A stretch of 64,000 nucleotides of DNA from Sacculina carcini (GCA_916048095.2 OU696575.1:7881001-7945000), one strand, 5' to 3'. Shown: positions 18,990-30,814, counted from the first letter of the stretch. Notes: generated by a model from the letters alone, not told the origin. Translations and numbers: made by a program.

Positions 18990-20255
18990 TGAACTTGAGT
19001 GCAGAAATTTGCCCAAAATGTATTTCTTCCACGCAAACTAACACGCGCACACAAAGAAGTATTCACCAACTCGCACGTGTCACGCACAATGCACCATCCC
19101 TATAGATGCATGAACAATTGGAAAATTGCGACCCTGATTCGGCTTCCAAAGTCAAGCGACACATCTAGCCCGGCTAATACGCGTCCAATCTCCCTGCTAT
19201 GCAGCATCAGCAAACTTTTGGAGCGAGTGGTCAGTGATCAGTTGGTGAAATATATGACGGAGTACAGTCTACTCTCTCCCAATTAGTTCGCATATCGCCA
19301 GCACTGTTCTAAGGAGCACATGCTGTTGGCAATGACAGACCACATCGTGCAGGCCGTGGACACACGGCAGATATCAGCATTTGTGTCATTCGACATCAGC
19401 GGAGCTTTCGACTGCGTATATCACAAGTCAATGTGTGCACGACTGCAGTGGTCCGGTATTCAGTCGGCGTGGTTTGAGACCTACCTAAGTGGACGTCAAC
19501 AAATAGTCAGAAACTCGGCTGAGAAGCAACAACTGAGACATAGTGTACCCCAGGGCTCTGTGCTGGGTCCTCTTCTCTATATTTTGGCAGTCAACGATGC
19601 TGAGAACCACCTCCCGTTCGGCAGAACTTTCAGCTACGCTGATGATACGTTACTTGTGTTGACGGCGACCTGCTCTCCCACTAGTATTCAAGAAATGGTT
19701 TCGCAGATGCATGTAAGTACGCAGGCTTTTCGCAATTGGCTCGCCAGTAATGGTTTCCTGATGAACAGTGAGAAGACACCCCTTGTGATTTGCGGTACTC
19801 GTGTCTCCATCCAACGCTGTGAGTCTCTCCGGCTACATACGTCAAATAGATGCATTTCACCGAGGCCGAGTATGCGCGTTTCGGGAGTCACCCTGGGCAG
19901 TCAGCTCACCTGGGGAAATTCATGTGATGGACTTGGTAAAGCGCTGCAATTGCATACTGATCTCCATCAGCCGAATCAAGACATCCGAGGTAATAAACAG
20001 ACTAGTTGTTGCCCACATCTTCTCCAGAATACAGTACAGCATGTCTGTCTGGGGTGGGTTGTCAGAGTCTGACAAAGAGAAGATCAGCAGGAGCATGCGG
20101 TTCGCCGCCCGCCTGACTTGTGGTCTAAGGAAGTACGACCATGTCACACCGGCTCTCAGGAGTCTCGGATGGCCAACAGTTGAAGCCATGGTCAGAAGCC
20201 GTGACCTACAAAATGTAACGAGAGCTCTGCAAGAAGATCGCGCTCCGCCGTGATA
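18990..20255 (+). pseudogene. CR1/L2-type LINE reverse transcriptase
   Basis: 19104-19286 carries WKIATLIRLPKSSD and RPISLLCSISKLLERVV (RT motif 1-2). A stop follows near 19284, then 19320-19890 carries FVSFDISGAFDCVYH, VPQGSVLGPLLYIL and FSYADDTLLVL (catalytic YADD). After a frameshift near 19850 the thumb continues (FSRIQYSMSVWGGLSESD, SLGWPTVEAM) to a stop at 20253. No endonuclease and no clear 3' tail are present. It abuts the proline-rich pol end of the minus-strand gypsy element. Broken but fairly young. Confidence 0.82.
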
Positions 20256-21500
20256 TCTGCTGACTGAGGCGTTAGCGGCTCAATTGGTGCGGCGGTGGAC
20301 TCTGCGAAAGTCGGCGAAGGCACAGTTGAGCGGCTGGTGTTAGACTCCCGATGGTTAGTTGTCGGCTGCAGCTGGGAAGGCGGACTATCAGTACGGCTGT
20401 GCCATGTGGTACTTGAGGGTGTCAATGGTTCGGCTGCTTGTGGTGAGCCATAGGCAGGTTTCAGTCAAGCGATTGACACAGTGTACGTGTCTTCGCTAGG
20501 AGGTTCAATGTAAAAGCATGTGACGAACGCTTTGAACTCGATATGGACCACGGTACGGGACATTAAGTGGCAGAGAAGCATGATCAACACGTACCCATAC
20601 ATATGTGAAATTTTGGAGGTCGCGTGGAATATATTTTGATGGACTGCCGTAAATTATGCCAGATGACAGAAAACAGAAATATATTGCACGCATGCGCCTT
20701 GTCATGTTCTTTATGACCTCATGACGATCTGAAGCAGAAACTTGTGGGTTGACGCTAAATCGGGGGTAGATCATCTGTTCTCCTCTGATGGCAGTATAAT
20801 AGAGCATATCATGTCTCTGTCGGCAGCATGCGAATGCCCAAGAGGACTTATGGCAAGGCATCGAACCATTATTGTGGCCGCGCTGTGATGGCTGTTTTGA
20901 GAACACTGTGAGCACGCTCCACCAACCCATTGGAGTGTGGCCTGTAGACAGTAGTCCTGAGACTGTGAAAGCCCAACAAATGTTGAAAAAGTTCAGCTTC
21001 AAACTATGATCCACGAGCTGTGATAATGAATATTGGAACACCAACCCATGACACCCATGTTCCATAAAATGCACGGGCCATATTCTGCTGATATGTCAAC
21101 AAGGGGAATTGCTTCCACCCAGCGGGTTGCGCGATCTGTGCATGTGAGAATATATTTCAGCGAGTTGGCAAATGGGTGTCCAAGCATAGATTGAGTCGGA
21201 ATATCGAGATGCACCGTCTCAAATTTTCATGGCGTTGGACCGAATTCTTGGATGTTTAGTGTGCCCATGTGTTTTGGCAACTTGAGAGTGTGCACATGAT
21301 ATTAACCATTGCTTAATGCCACGTTAGAGGTTTGACCAATGCTATTTTGATATCAGCAGTTTCACGCTAGCTTGCACAAGAATGACGGTATAAGAGAATG
21401 AGTGCAGCTGCTGGAAGATATTGAAACGACAACATGATGGCACAAACGGTCGAGGCTGCGCCGTGGAGATGTCGCAGTATAGTTGAGCTTTGTCATATAA
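20256..21500 (-). pseudogene. gypsy integrase and pol tail
   Basis: The catalytic-core region includes HLDIPTQSM...LTCTDRATRWVEAIPL (about 21214-21080), typical gypsy integrase around the first Asp. Further pieces at 21074-20505 include NGLVERAH-like sequence in other frames, KSSWAFACCRQRHDMLYY and a C-terminal segment (FTYVWVRVDHASLPLNVPYRGPY), which fits the GPY/F module. The 20425-20256 stretch is Pro/Ser/Thr rich, as at many pol ends. Several frameshifts make it inactive. Confidence 0.75.
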
Positions 21501-21511
21501 CTCGAATGCTT

Positions 21512-22355
21512 TCAGGTTTTTGATGTTACGCTGATATCTTCATCCGTGGTTTGTGCACGTGCTATGGCATGGATATCGCACGCATCAATCTGCACTCCTA
21601 GCACTAGACGAGAGAGACATTCTGCCACCACATTGTCGGACCTGCAGACATATTGTACATCGGCGATGTATTCAGCGATGAATGACAGGTGTCGCTGTTG
21701 TCGGTCAGATGGATGTGGTTTGGCGCTTTTGAGCGATTTGGTGAGTGGTGTGTGGTCTGTGAAGAGCACTGTATGTCTGCCCTCGATGAGATGACGAAAA
21801 TGTTTGACGGAAAGATATGCTGCCAGCAGTTCCCTATAATATGTCGAGTAGCGCTGCTGTGGTTGCAACAATTTCGAGCAAGACGCTACTGGGAGAGGTA
21901 CTCCGTAGAAAAGCTGGTGAAGAGCTTTTCCGGTCGCCTTGGTTAAGCAATCAGTGACCAGGTGAAATATGTTAAAATCGGGATTGAGGTGGCTCAATGT
22001 ACATGCATTTGGTAATACTTTCTTGATAGTGCCAAATGCGTCATCGGCTTCTGAAGACAATATAAGCACCGTTGCTTTTGGTTGTAGGCGCATTATTTCG
22101 AAAAGAGGGTGCACAATTTAAGAGAAATGTGGCATCATTCTGCGGTAGATGCCCATCATTCCCAATACTCGGCGGAGATCAACGCAAGATTTTGGCCGAG
22201 GAAGATCTGTGATGGCGGCAACACGCTCTTCAGGCGGTCCGATACCATTAGTATATATTTTGTGGCCGAGAAATTGAATTTGTGACTTGAAAAAACTCAC
22301 ACTTTGGACGTGCAAGATGCATTCGGTAATTGTTGAGGACTTCAAAAACGACTTC
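21512..22355 (-). pseudogene. gypsy RT C-terminus and RNase H
   Basis: 22345-22118 has FFKSQIQFLGHKIYTNGI and RVLGMMGIYRRMMPHFS, the RT thumb/connection. 22114-21512 has the RNase H fold: FHLVTDCLTKATGKALHQ (first Asp kept), YSTYYRELLAAYLSVKHFRH (Glu), LFTDHTPLTK (Asp) and DNVVAECLSR (usual ADxLSR altered to AECLSR). Single frameshift between the two pieces. Confidence 0.82.
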
Positions 22356-24437
22356 TAATTCCTTTCATTAATTCATTATTCATCAAGTCAACAAAACTAC
22401 CTTTAAATGATAGATATGAAGAATGGAACGATGGAATATATAAATGTGATGGTGAAAGGAATGGATGTGAAAGTTAATAAATATAACTCAATCAATAATT
22501 CTAAAAGCAAAAACCGTAAAAACTCAAAAACGCGGCCATCAATGACCGCCGACTGTTGTTGATTATTGAATTTGTTTGGGTGCATCGGCCTCTAGGACCA
22601 TACGGCACCCCAGACATTTATTAGCTATACTAAATTAAAACTATGTATATTAACGTAATGGATCAATGAAATAAATAAGCGTGAGGGTGAGTGATATGTA
22701 TCTGAAAGTCAGGAAAAAAAATCAATACATAATTATAAAAGGCAAAAGCCGTAAACACTCAAAAAGGTGTCCATCAATGACCGCCGATTACTACACCATA
22801 GGCAACACCATATGGCAAAGTCGTCCACAAATAGAGACCGTCAAATCGAGGGAGGCAAATGCACGTCAATGTCGTTGATCATAATGGCAAAAAGGGCCAC
22901 GCTGAGCACACTTCCCTGTAAAACGCCGTCTGCCTGATCAAACGGACGATACAGGAAGTTCCCCACACGCACACAGAATGTGAGGTGCAAGAGGAAAGTT
23001 TGTTCAAACTTCCCATGTTGCCTCTGACACAACAGCGATGCAGTTATTCCATGTCACCATGTGGTGTCATATGCCTTTTCGATGTCAAAAATATCGCCCC
23101 TATGTGGTGACCTCGCGTGAAAATTTCACGTACGAGAAAGTCGATGGTCAACAAGTGGTCTAACGTTGAACGACCGTGGCGAAATCCGCACTGATCATCA
23201 TTGAACAGCCGACCGCGCTCCATAAACCATACCAGTCGTCTGCAAACCATATTCTCAAACAGTTTGCAGAGACTGGAGGTCAGCGATATTGGGCGATAGC
23301 CAGACGGGCTAACACTCGATTTGCCCTGTTTCGTGATGTGTATCTGTTTCGTGGGATCTGTTTCACGATCGCCCGTCGCAAAGAGGCTGGAAACTGTCAA
23401 CCATGCCCCAGATTATTGAAGACCTGCATCAGGGTGGTCATCACTGCGGGCGACTGACGTTTCAGCATGAGGTTGTGAAACTCATCAGAGCCTTCAGCCA
23501 CATCGCAAAGCAATGACAAGGCTGTTCTCAGCTCAGGTATAGAGAAATCACTGTTGATTGGCAGCTGACAGTCAAAATAGAGACGAACGGGTGATCTATC
23601 ACACTGTTGTTTGATCATTGCAAAAACAGTGTCTTCCACGTTTGTACGACAGCACTCCGCTAAATTTCGACCAATTTCTTCGGCAACATGCTCCGAATCG
23701 ATCACGTCCACGCCACTGATATTCAGAGAAGGCAGTGGGGTGGGACGGTACTTCCCAGATATGAGCTTTATACGTTCCCCTATGGTAGATATAGGTCTAT
23801 GCCGATTATTGCTAGACACATAGGGCACCACGAAGCCCGCTTCGCCTCGCGAAAGGTCCATCGAGCTTTCTCGCGAGCGTGGCGGAAGCAAATCATGTTT
23901 GCCACACTGCTGTTGCGCTGCAAGCGACCCCAGTAACGACATCGCTCTCGCAACTCCGCAGAACACGCGTCTCTTCACCAAGGAACAAGACGAAACCGGA
24001 GACGCGATGCCGTACGCGGAATGCTCTGCTTGGCACAAGTGGCAATGACCTCAGTAAATCTTCGACGCTGGGTCGAAGTGTGGAGTTGCCCATAGCTGCC
24101 AGTGTCAATCAATCATAGCAATCATAGCCTTGTCAGCTCTCTCATCGTCCTAATACCATTATGGGATGTATTCCAGCAAAAATGAACACACTTGCCCCAG
24201 TGGTAGATGTCATCAAGAGACATACAAATATAAATATGAAAATGAATCGAAAACGGCAACAATGAAATTATACTATTCAGGATCTGATAAAGATGAAAAC
24301 AATGAAGCTGAGGATGATCGTATAAAAACCAGTGGCAAACAGGATAGCGCGAGTGTGGCGGAAGCAAATCATGTTTGTCACCGCGCCGTTGCGCAGAAAG
24401 CGACCCCCGCAGCAAAGTCGCTCTCGCAACATTGCCG
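22356..24437 (-). pseudogene. Jockey-like LINE inserted in the gypsy RT
   Basis: 24038-23397: a pre-RT region with IPELRTALSLLCDVAEGSDEFHN and MLKRQSPAVMTTLMQVFN. 23400-23044: GYRPISLTSSLCKLFENMV and FRHGRSTLDHLLTIDFLVRE. 23032-22841: GVLQGSVLSVALFAIMINDID, after which RT is truncated before the YADD block. The 3' UTR (cggcggtcattgatgg..., ending near gccgatgcaccca) is present twice in tandem (about 22790-22570 and 22550-22356). The plus-strand LINE at 32463-35010 is a close relative. Gypsy RT flanks (LLIFSNSQEQHTKNLEA and FEVLNNYRMHL) lie on either side. Confidence 0.8.
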
Positions 24438-25405
24438 CTTCCAAGTTCTTTGTATGCTGCTCTTGAGAATTTGAGAAAATCAACAAATCGTAAAGGTAGA
24501 CAAACACGCAGTGCAAACGTTTAAATGCAGCATCCTTCGCACGTTGAAAAGTTTGCTCAATGTTTCGCAGACCCATAGGCATGTCGGTGTACTCAAATAG
24601 GCCGAGGGGATGATAACTGCAGTTTCGGGCACATCCGCCTCCGCAACTGGAATTTATGGTAGGATCTGAGGAGGTCCAGAATGGAAAATACTTGCATACC
24701 ATTTAGGCGGTCAGTAATGGTGTATATGTGCGGCAAAGGGTTACAGTACTATAACGTTTTGTTGATGTGCACACGGTAGTCGGTCGTGACCCTCTACTCT
24801 ACTGGTGTACTTTTGGGCACCAGATGCGGTGGAGAGGCCCATGATGAATTCGATGGTCTGCTGACACTTTGACACAAGCAACACATCAAAGGCTGCTCGA
24901 GCTGCTTTCTGACGAACCGGATTCAGTCGTCGTATTTTGACAGATGTTGGTGGTGCACTGCTGGTGTCGAACGTGTGTGAGATGTTTGTGAGAGAATGTG
25001 GATGTTAGTCAGTTGGTGGACAAGATGAAATGATGGCAGGATATTCGTTGAGAAGCGCGGAAACATGTACAGGTTTATGTGTTTGTTGAGTTTCCTCGGT
25101 TCCCTTTTAGCTTACGTACAGGCCCACTAATCAGGAAGAGATGAAGTGTCATTAATCATGCGACCGCACGATGTAAGGGCTGACAAATAACAATTGGACA
25201 AAAGGCATGTAGTCGAATCTACAATACAATGTTCTTTAAAATTTACATACAAATTGAAATGCGATAAAAAAAATCCTGACCCAATAGAGGGTGTACAATA
25301 TCTGCGAAAACGAAGCAACAAGTAAATGTGCATCATAAGCTGCGGATTTTTATGTATAATGTTATTTCCCCGTGTACAGTTATTAATTGTCCAGTGGCAG
25401 TATAA
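24438..25405 (-). pseudogene. gypsy protease C-terminus and RT N-terminal half
   Basis: 25336-25127 and its other frame carry the block after the protease flap (YCTPSIGSGFFLSHFNLYV, which corresponds to the ADxxxPIxGxDFL block). The region 25000-24720 is degraded RT fingers. 24702-24438 has YHPLGLFEYTDMPMGLRN, then VFVYLYDLLIFSNSQEQH: the usual Y-[IV]-D-D is changed to Y-L-Y-D, so the polymerase site is dead. Confidence 0.78.
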
Positions 25406-25413
25406 TTACTAAC

Positions 25414-28039
25414 AACAACAACAACAAACCATGTATTTGTTATAGCGCACTAATTTGCAAAGGCGCGAAAACGTACAAAATAGAGCAAACTAAGGTATAA
25501 ACAGTGATAGGGGCTCAAAAAGAACAAAATTATATGAGCTGAAGTGACAAGGCACAAAAAATATCAAAAGCAGGAAATATATACAACCATCAAGAAAATC
25601 AAGAAAATATACACAGCGAATGATCAGAGGCGAGAAAAAATGAAAGAATGGGATCAGAGAAGTGTAGCTGACAGAGAAAATATATAAATTTGGTGTTGAG
25701 AGATAAGCCAAAAAAAAGAGTATCAACAATTTCTATAGGGGTAAGTGGGCGGCGAAGGAAGAGACAGTAAGTATATATGAAGGGAAGCCGAAAAGGAAGA
25801 GTAGGATTTTTTCTGTAGAATGTGATGAGGAAGAGAGTTATAAAGTCGGGGAGCAGAAAAGTAGAAAGATTTGGCTGACCAGTTAGACTCGTGGTCAGCA
25901 GGAGGACATACGAGGGGCACTGGACGGCGACATAAAGGAAGATCAGAGGGAGTTAGAAGCGAATATAGGTAAGAAGGTGGAGAAGGAGTATGGAGAAGTT
26001 TATAGACAATGCAGCACAGCTTATGGTGGATTCTGGACAGAGCAGGCAACCAGCCAAGTTTACGAATATGGGTGGATGTGGGTGACTTGGGGGGAAGACG
26101 AAGGACAAAGCGACAAGAGAGATTTATTATCGACTGGAGAGAGCGGATGGATTTTAGAGGAAGGTGAAAAAATAAAGAATTACAGTAATCGATATGCGAA
26201 AAAATATATGAATTAACTAGGAGTAGAGCGGATGCCTCATCAAGATGAGAGCGGATCGGGTACAATTGACGTAAAACAAAACGACAGGAACGTGAAATTT
26301 TGAAAATGTGTTGAGCGAATGACAATGTGGGGTCAAATTGGACTCCTAGATTACGAATTTGTGAGGAAAGAGGTAGATCTATTCAACATGGAGTAATTTT
26401 GGGAGGATGGAAAAGAAGATAAAGAGTTTTCTCAGGGTTCAGTAGAAGATTTCGAGAGGATGCCCACTCAGCTATGTGGGAGAGAAGTTTAGGAATTAGG
26501 TTAGTATTGGCCAAAGAAAAAGGAAAATAGATTTGTATGTCATCCGCATATATGTGAAAGGAGATGGGATAGCTGCGGAGAATAGGACAGAGGGAGGAAA
26601 CGTACAGATTAAAAAGAAGAGGACCAAGAAAGGAGCTCTGTGGGACTCCGGATTCAAGTGGTCGAGGTGAGGAAAGTTCAGAATTACAGCGCACAGAATA
26701 GGAGCGATCAGTGAGATAGGAGGACATGAGTGATAGCGCCGAGGAGGAGACACCAATATGGCATAGGTCATCACAAAGAATTGAGTGGTTGACGAGGACG
26801 AATGCTGAGGAAAAGTCAAGAGAGATGAAGAGAACAGATTGACCTGAAGAGAAAGAAGCGAAAATGTCATTCAGTAGAGACAGAAGCAGGGTTTCAGTTG
26901 AATGATTAGAGACAAAGCCAGACTGACAGGGATCGAGAGCAGAATATATACAAGGCCGAAGTTAAGAAAGGATAGCAGCTTCCAAGAGTTTAGAAGGCAG
27001 AGGGAGCAAGGAGATGGGTCTGTAACTGCTCGGAGTGTTGAAATCAAGGGAAAGATTCTTAAGGATGAGAGAAACAATGGCATGCTTGGAGGCCAGAAAA
27101 GTCCCGTGGAGAAAAGAGGAGTTTACCAAATGTGTAAGAAAAGGGGCAAGGAGTAGAATAGAGTCGAAAAGTGCACGAAAATTTATTGCATCTGAAGGAC
27201 ATCTGGACTTTTGCAATTTTTTCAGATATTTGGCAGTGGCGGCTGGGGAGATGGGGGAGAAAGATGACAAAGAGCAGTCAGAGGAAGGGAAAGACAGTGG
27301 TAAAGAGGAGGGTGGTAATTTAGCCTTGGCTTTGGCAATTTTCTCTGAAAAATATAAAGATAAAGTCGAAGCTGGAATGGAGCAGGTCTCAGATTTGGAG
27401 AAGCCAGTGATAGATTTCAGGGAAGACCATCTAGAGCGGGAAGAACTTGGACCAGAAGAGAGCTTGGATTGATAATAAGAGGATTTAGCGGCATCAAGGG
27501 CAGAAATGAAGGACTTGCGAGTCTGACAAAATGAAAACCAATTAGAGTCGGACCGAAACCGGCGCCAGCAGCGTTCACGGGCTCTCGACTTAGCACGAAG
27601 ACGGCGTAATTCGGGGGTCCACCATGGCTGAGGAGAAACATTAGATTTGACAGTGTAACGACACATTGGGAATATTAAATCATTAATTTTAGATAGGGAG
27701 TCGTCCAAGAAGGGCAGAAGAGCTGAGGGAGGGAGGAAATAGTGAAGGTTAGGGTCAAAAGAGGCAGAGGCGAGATTGCTGAAAAGTGAGGCATCAAAAT
27801 GCTTGTAGTCTCGTGCAAAAAAAATTTTAGGCGGAGGATTGGTGTTACTGGTTTGATGACTTAGCTTAAATGAAATTAGGGAGTGATCTGATATGGCAAT
27901 ATCAGGAGGATATGTGATGATGTCTGGAGGAATGAGCTTAGCAGATGTTTCGGTACAAATGAGGAGGTCAAGGGTATGACCTGATATATGAGAACGGCCA
28001 GAGTTCATTATGGTGAGCTCCCAGGAATTTAGAAGGAAT
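25414..28039 (-). pseudogene. CR1/L2-type LINE copy inserted in the gypsy protease
   Basis: A 2.6-kb 5'-truncated LINE flanked by the 8-bp duplication TTACTAAC (25406-25413 and 28040-28047). 28039-26962 codes the end of the endonuclease (SHISGHTLDLLIC, ISDHSLISF), a linker (PWWTPELRRLRAKSRARERCW) and the RT start (NTPSSYRPISLLPLPSKLLE). 26727-26383 has SGVPQSSFLGPLLF and FHIYADDIQIYFP. 26325-25723 has the thumb and C-terminus (SRSCRFVLRQLYPIRSHL, LGWLPALSRIHHKLCC). Frameshifts near 26960 and 26350. It ends in a (TTG)n tail, seen as (CAA)n at 25410-25427. The 1.8-kb copy at 55997-57797 is nearly identical where they overlap. Confidence 0.88.
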
Positions 28040-28640
28040 TTACTAACACAGGTTGGTTTGATTAGGAATGATTCTACACGGCTGGGTAGTAGAAGAGACA
28101 CAGCGGCACCTGTGTGGACATACAATTAAAAGGTTAGGTAACCAGTCTATGCTGCGACCTTCAAAAGTGGCAGAGAGTCGATTGCCATAGAACAAGCCTG
28201 CCCTTCTAGTTTTCCGGTGACGCTGGAGCCGGTGAATTTTACCGCGGAGCGAGTAAGTTTTGGAGCGCGAGTTTTGGAGCGCGAGTTTTGGAGCGCCACG
28301 ACGACAACATTTGCAAGTTTCTGGGTTTATTCGGCCATTTACACCAAGGTCGACATAAGCATGCTTTTGGGCCATAGAAGACATGTGCTCTGAACACTTG
28401 CAATATTTGGCCATCATAGAACGGGTGCACCACACTAGGCACTTGAGTGCGTAGTCGGGAGAGACCACTCTGTCTTTGGGTTTGGTGTGGCCATTGTGAA
28501 TTGCGATCGAAAGATTGATTTCCTGATATGACGGCTACCATTTCGTCACTGGAATCGAACTCATGTTGATAATCAAGATTGAGTGCGCACCAATGACACC
28601 AGCTCGTCGGCGAGAGTACTAATTTGGTCAAGAGTGAGAG
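28040..28640 (-). pseudogene. gypsy gag end and protease N-terminal half
   Basis: HTGAAVSLLLPSRVESF (28113-28063) is the aspartic protease active-site block; the catalytic Asp is His here. Upstream, RRAGLFYGNRLSATF (about 28205) matches the RLFYxxDRxS segment that precedes it, in another frame. The Cys-containing stretch 28300-28600 is probably the remains of the gag knuckle region. Broken by shifts and stops. Confidence 0.65.
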
Positions 28641-29102
28641 TCGCTTGTGCCGCTAAGGCAGAGGTGATTGCGGGGGTAGAGATATGAAGAACTTGTGACT
28701 AACAAGTTTGTCTCCCGACCAAACACTGGCCACTGTTATTCTTAGCTCTGTCAACGCCACTTATGGGCGCCCGGTGAGAGATACTCTGGAATATTCCTCA
28801 AAGCGCTCAGATTTTGATCGGATGAACATGCTCCACAGAGCCTTCTTCAGCTCGGAGTACTTGTATCCTGAGAGAATTTCATCGCTCAGGTTAGAGGAGA
28901 TGTCTGTGGGCAGAGCCGCCAATGTGTTAAAGAACTGCATTTGTTCAGATGTTATTCCAGCAATATGAAACTGCGCTTCCAAATTCGCTGTCCATCTATT
29001 AACGGCCTTGGACATGAATTGATTGGTATTTATCGACACGAGGGCAGACAAAAACGGGTTCAAAGCGCTATTCTGCAGAGCAGTGTCGTTTGGTGCTTCC
29101 AT
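28640..29102 (-). pseudogene. gypsy gag
   Basis: The ATG at 29102 starts a frame with NRWTANLEAQFHIAGITSEQ, NTLAALPTDISSNLSDEI and YSELKKALWSMFIRSKSERFEEY: the helical capsid-like part of Mag/CsRn1 gag (W-x-x-x-E-x-x-F-x-x-x-x-I-T). The frame stops after 113 codons near 28761, with traces of LTLDQISTLADELVSL near 28630. Confidence 0.78.
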
Positions 29103-29103
29103 T

Positions 29104-29329
29104 TTGAAAAAACCAATGATTTCGCAATTAAGAATTAAATTTTAACAACAAAGTATTCAAATGAAATAACTGGTATTTTTCTCAGAGAAATTATGCAAGA
29201 ATGTGAGTGAAAAAAAATGAATTGAAAGTGACACAGGGAAAATAACATGTCACAATAAAATGAATATATGCATAATGACAAAGTTTAGGAAATGAAGGAC
29301 TATTATAGATGGATTTGTATTGAAATTGT
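29104..29329. other. AT-rich stretch, nothing identified
   Basis: No LTR or gene recognised upstream of gag, which suggests 5' loss of the gypsy element. Confidence 0.4.
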
Positions 29330-29745
29330 GGCGATTTGTATTGAAATTATGGCCATTTTTATTGAAATAATGGCGATTTGTTTTTGAAATTATATCAATT
29401 TTTACTGAAATAATGACAAATTTTAATAGAATTATGGCGATTTGTATTAAAATTATGGCGATTTTTATATAAATTATGGCGATTTTTATTAAAATTATGG
29501 CGATTTTTATTAAAAATTATGGCAATTTTTATTAAAAATTATGGCAATTTTTATTAAAAATTATGGCAATTTTTATTAAAAATTATGGCAATTTTTATTA
29601 AAAATTATGGCAATTTTTATTAAAATTATGGCAATTTTTATTAAAAATTATGGCAATTTTTATACAAATTATGGCGATTTATATAAAAATAGTGGCAATT
29701 TTTATTAAAATTATGGAGATTTTTATTGAAATAATTGACAATATG
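29330..29745. repeat. 22-bp AT-rich tandem repeat array
   Basis: Repeats of 'aattatggcaatttttattaa' type, roughly 18 copies, most regular between 29460 and 29660. No coding value; the Ile-rich frame is an artefact. Confidence 0.9.
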
Positions 29746-29883
29746 GTGATTTCAATATTAATCCGAACCGTCATATTGTCAACGCTAAGTAGAATGCTGC
29801 GAGCCATAATTTATATCAATGTTTGTTTGAAGAACAAAAGTAACTACAGATCGATGTTAGTTTCCAAATGAGCCTGTGATTAC

Positions 29884-30065
29884 CTCGATTCTGTCTGACA
29901 ATTGCTCCTGGTAGAGATTATTGTACTCGTGCACGACAGTTGCAAGATCATTTTCGGAGCGCGAGATCAGTATGCGCATCAAGTCTGCGTCTTCCCGTCG
30001 CAAGTTGCTCAGTATGGCTCGAAGTCGCGAAGCAAAAAACCTCGGTACGTTCCTGGTGACGTGCA
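29884..30065 (-). CDS. Annexin, downstream exon (repeat 4 region)
   Basis: The 182-bp exon reads TRNVPRFFASRLRAILSNL, then DADLMRILISRSENDL and VVHEYNNLYQEQLSDRIE. This fits the start and middle of an annexin repeat (N-x-PxFFAxxL..., LxRIxVSRSExDL, EYxxLYxxxL). The minus-strand acceptor ...gttttacag and donor GAG|gtaatc bound it. The first two bases complete the codon left open by the upstream exon (41880-42076), giving LLAI-V-x-V-T-R-N as in other annexins. Annexins bind acidic membranes in a Ca2+-dependent way. Here the usual K-G-x-G-T-D Ca2+ loop reads S-N-L-R-R-E, so this repeat has probably lost type-II Ca2+ binding. The next exon (end of repeat 4) was not found. Confidence 0.82.
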
Positions 30066-30169
30066 CTGTAAAACATGGCAAAGCTGGCAAAGTTGATGAG
30101 CTCATCAAAATTACTTGGGCCACTGGAAGCACGCTTCCATATTCTCGCTGACCATTTATGGCCAATTGT

Positions 30170-30415
30170 TGTCAACGATGAGTTTAGAGAGAGTTTAGTT
30201 AGTTTACTTAGTTTAGATAGGGTTTAGTTAGCTTAGATAGAGTTTAGTTAGTTTAGATAGAGTTTAGTTAGTTTAGATAGAGTTTAGTTAGTTTAGATAG
30301 AGTTTAGTTAGTTTAGATAGAGTCTAGTTAGTTTAGATAGAGTTTAGTTAGTTTAGATACAGTTTAGTTAGTTTAGATAGAGTTTAGTTAGTATATATAG
30401 AGTTTAGATAGTGTT
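30170..30415. repeat. 21-22 bp tandem repeat array
   Basis: About eleven copies of 'gtttagatagagtttagtta' type. It lies in the annexin intron close to the acceptor side of the downstream exon. Confidence 0.9.
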
Positions 30416-30628
30416 TAGTATACTACACTATTCCAATGATACGTTGAATGCGAAGTAAAATCGTAAAATGAAAGTGTATACTTTTTTGCACTCGAATGCA
30501 AATTTGTATATCACCCTTGAAATTGTTTAAATAATTTACCTTCCTTATGGAGTCACTGCTGTTTTGATACGAAATATTTTAGGAAACTGTACGTCGCTTT
30601 ATACAGAAATATTGTCAAGTTAAAGACT
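30416..30628. other. Intronic AT-rich DNA
   Basis: Nothing recognised between the tandem array and the gypsy LTR. Confidence 0.5.
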
Positions 30629-30786
30629 TGTGGGCCATCGGTAGTGCCGCCATCTGATGGCCGGGTTTTAATTCAGTGTAGTCTTTAAGGTCAGTGACTT
30701 GTATATATGTTCGTGTGTTGACATTGAGTCTAGTGTGCGTAACTATATTAGTTTAGTTATGTGTGCGTGTTGGACGGTTGCTACAG
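30629..30786 (+). repeat. 5' LTR of a Mag/CsRn1-type gypsy element
   Basis: It starts TGTGGGCCATCGG and ends ...GGTTGCTACAG, directly before TGGTGACCTCGAA. Short LTRs of this build followed by TGGTGACC are typical of CsRn1-like elements. No matching 3' LTR occurs in the window. Confidence 0.7.
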
Positions 30787-30802
30787 TGGTGACCTCGAAT
30801 AC
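30787..30802 (+). promoter_or_regulatory. Primer-binding site of the gypsy element
   Basis: TGGTGACCTCGAATAC follows the LTR. From memory, CsRn1-type elements use a TGGTGACC... site assigned to tRNA-Trp; not checked here. Confidence 0.55.
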
Positions 30803-30814
30803 AGTCCTCCTTAA

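Larger units (their letters stand above)
20256..29103 (-). mobile_element. Ty3/gypsy (Mag/CsRn1-type) element, broken and interrupted by two LINEs
   Basis: Reading leftward: gag (29102-~28640), remnants of a knuckle region, protease N-terminal half, LINE insertion (28039-25414), protease C-terminal half, RT, second LINE insertion (~24437-22356), RT end, RNase H, integrase and a proline/serine-rich pol tail. Removal of the first LINE and one copy of its 8-bp duplication rejoins the protease frame. LTRs were not found at either end; the 3' end is lost next to the LINE at 20255. Confidence 0.85.

Noticed and set aside
30170-30415. Array of ~21-bp repeats that could recall a CRISPR
   Set aside because: Units abut with no unique spacers, and the genome is eukaryotic. 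It is a simple tandem repeat.
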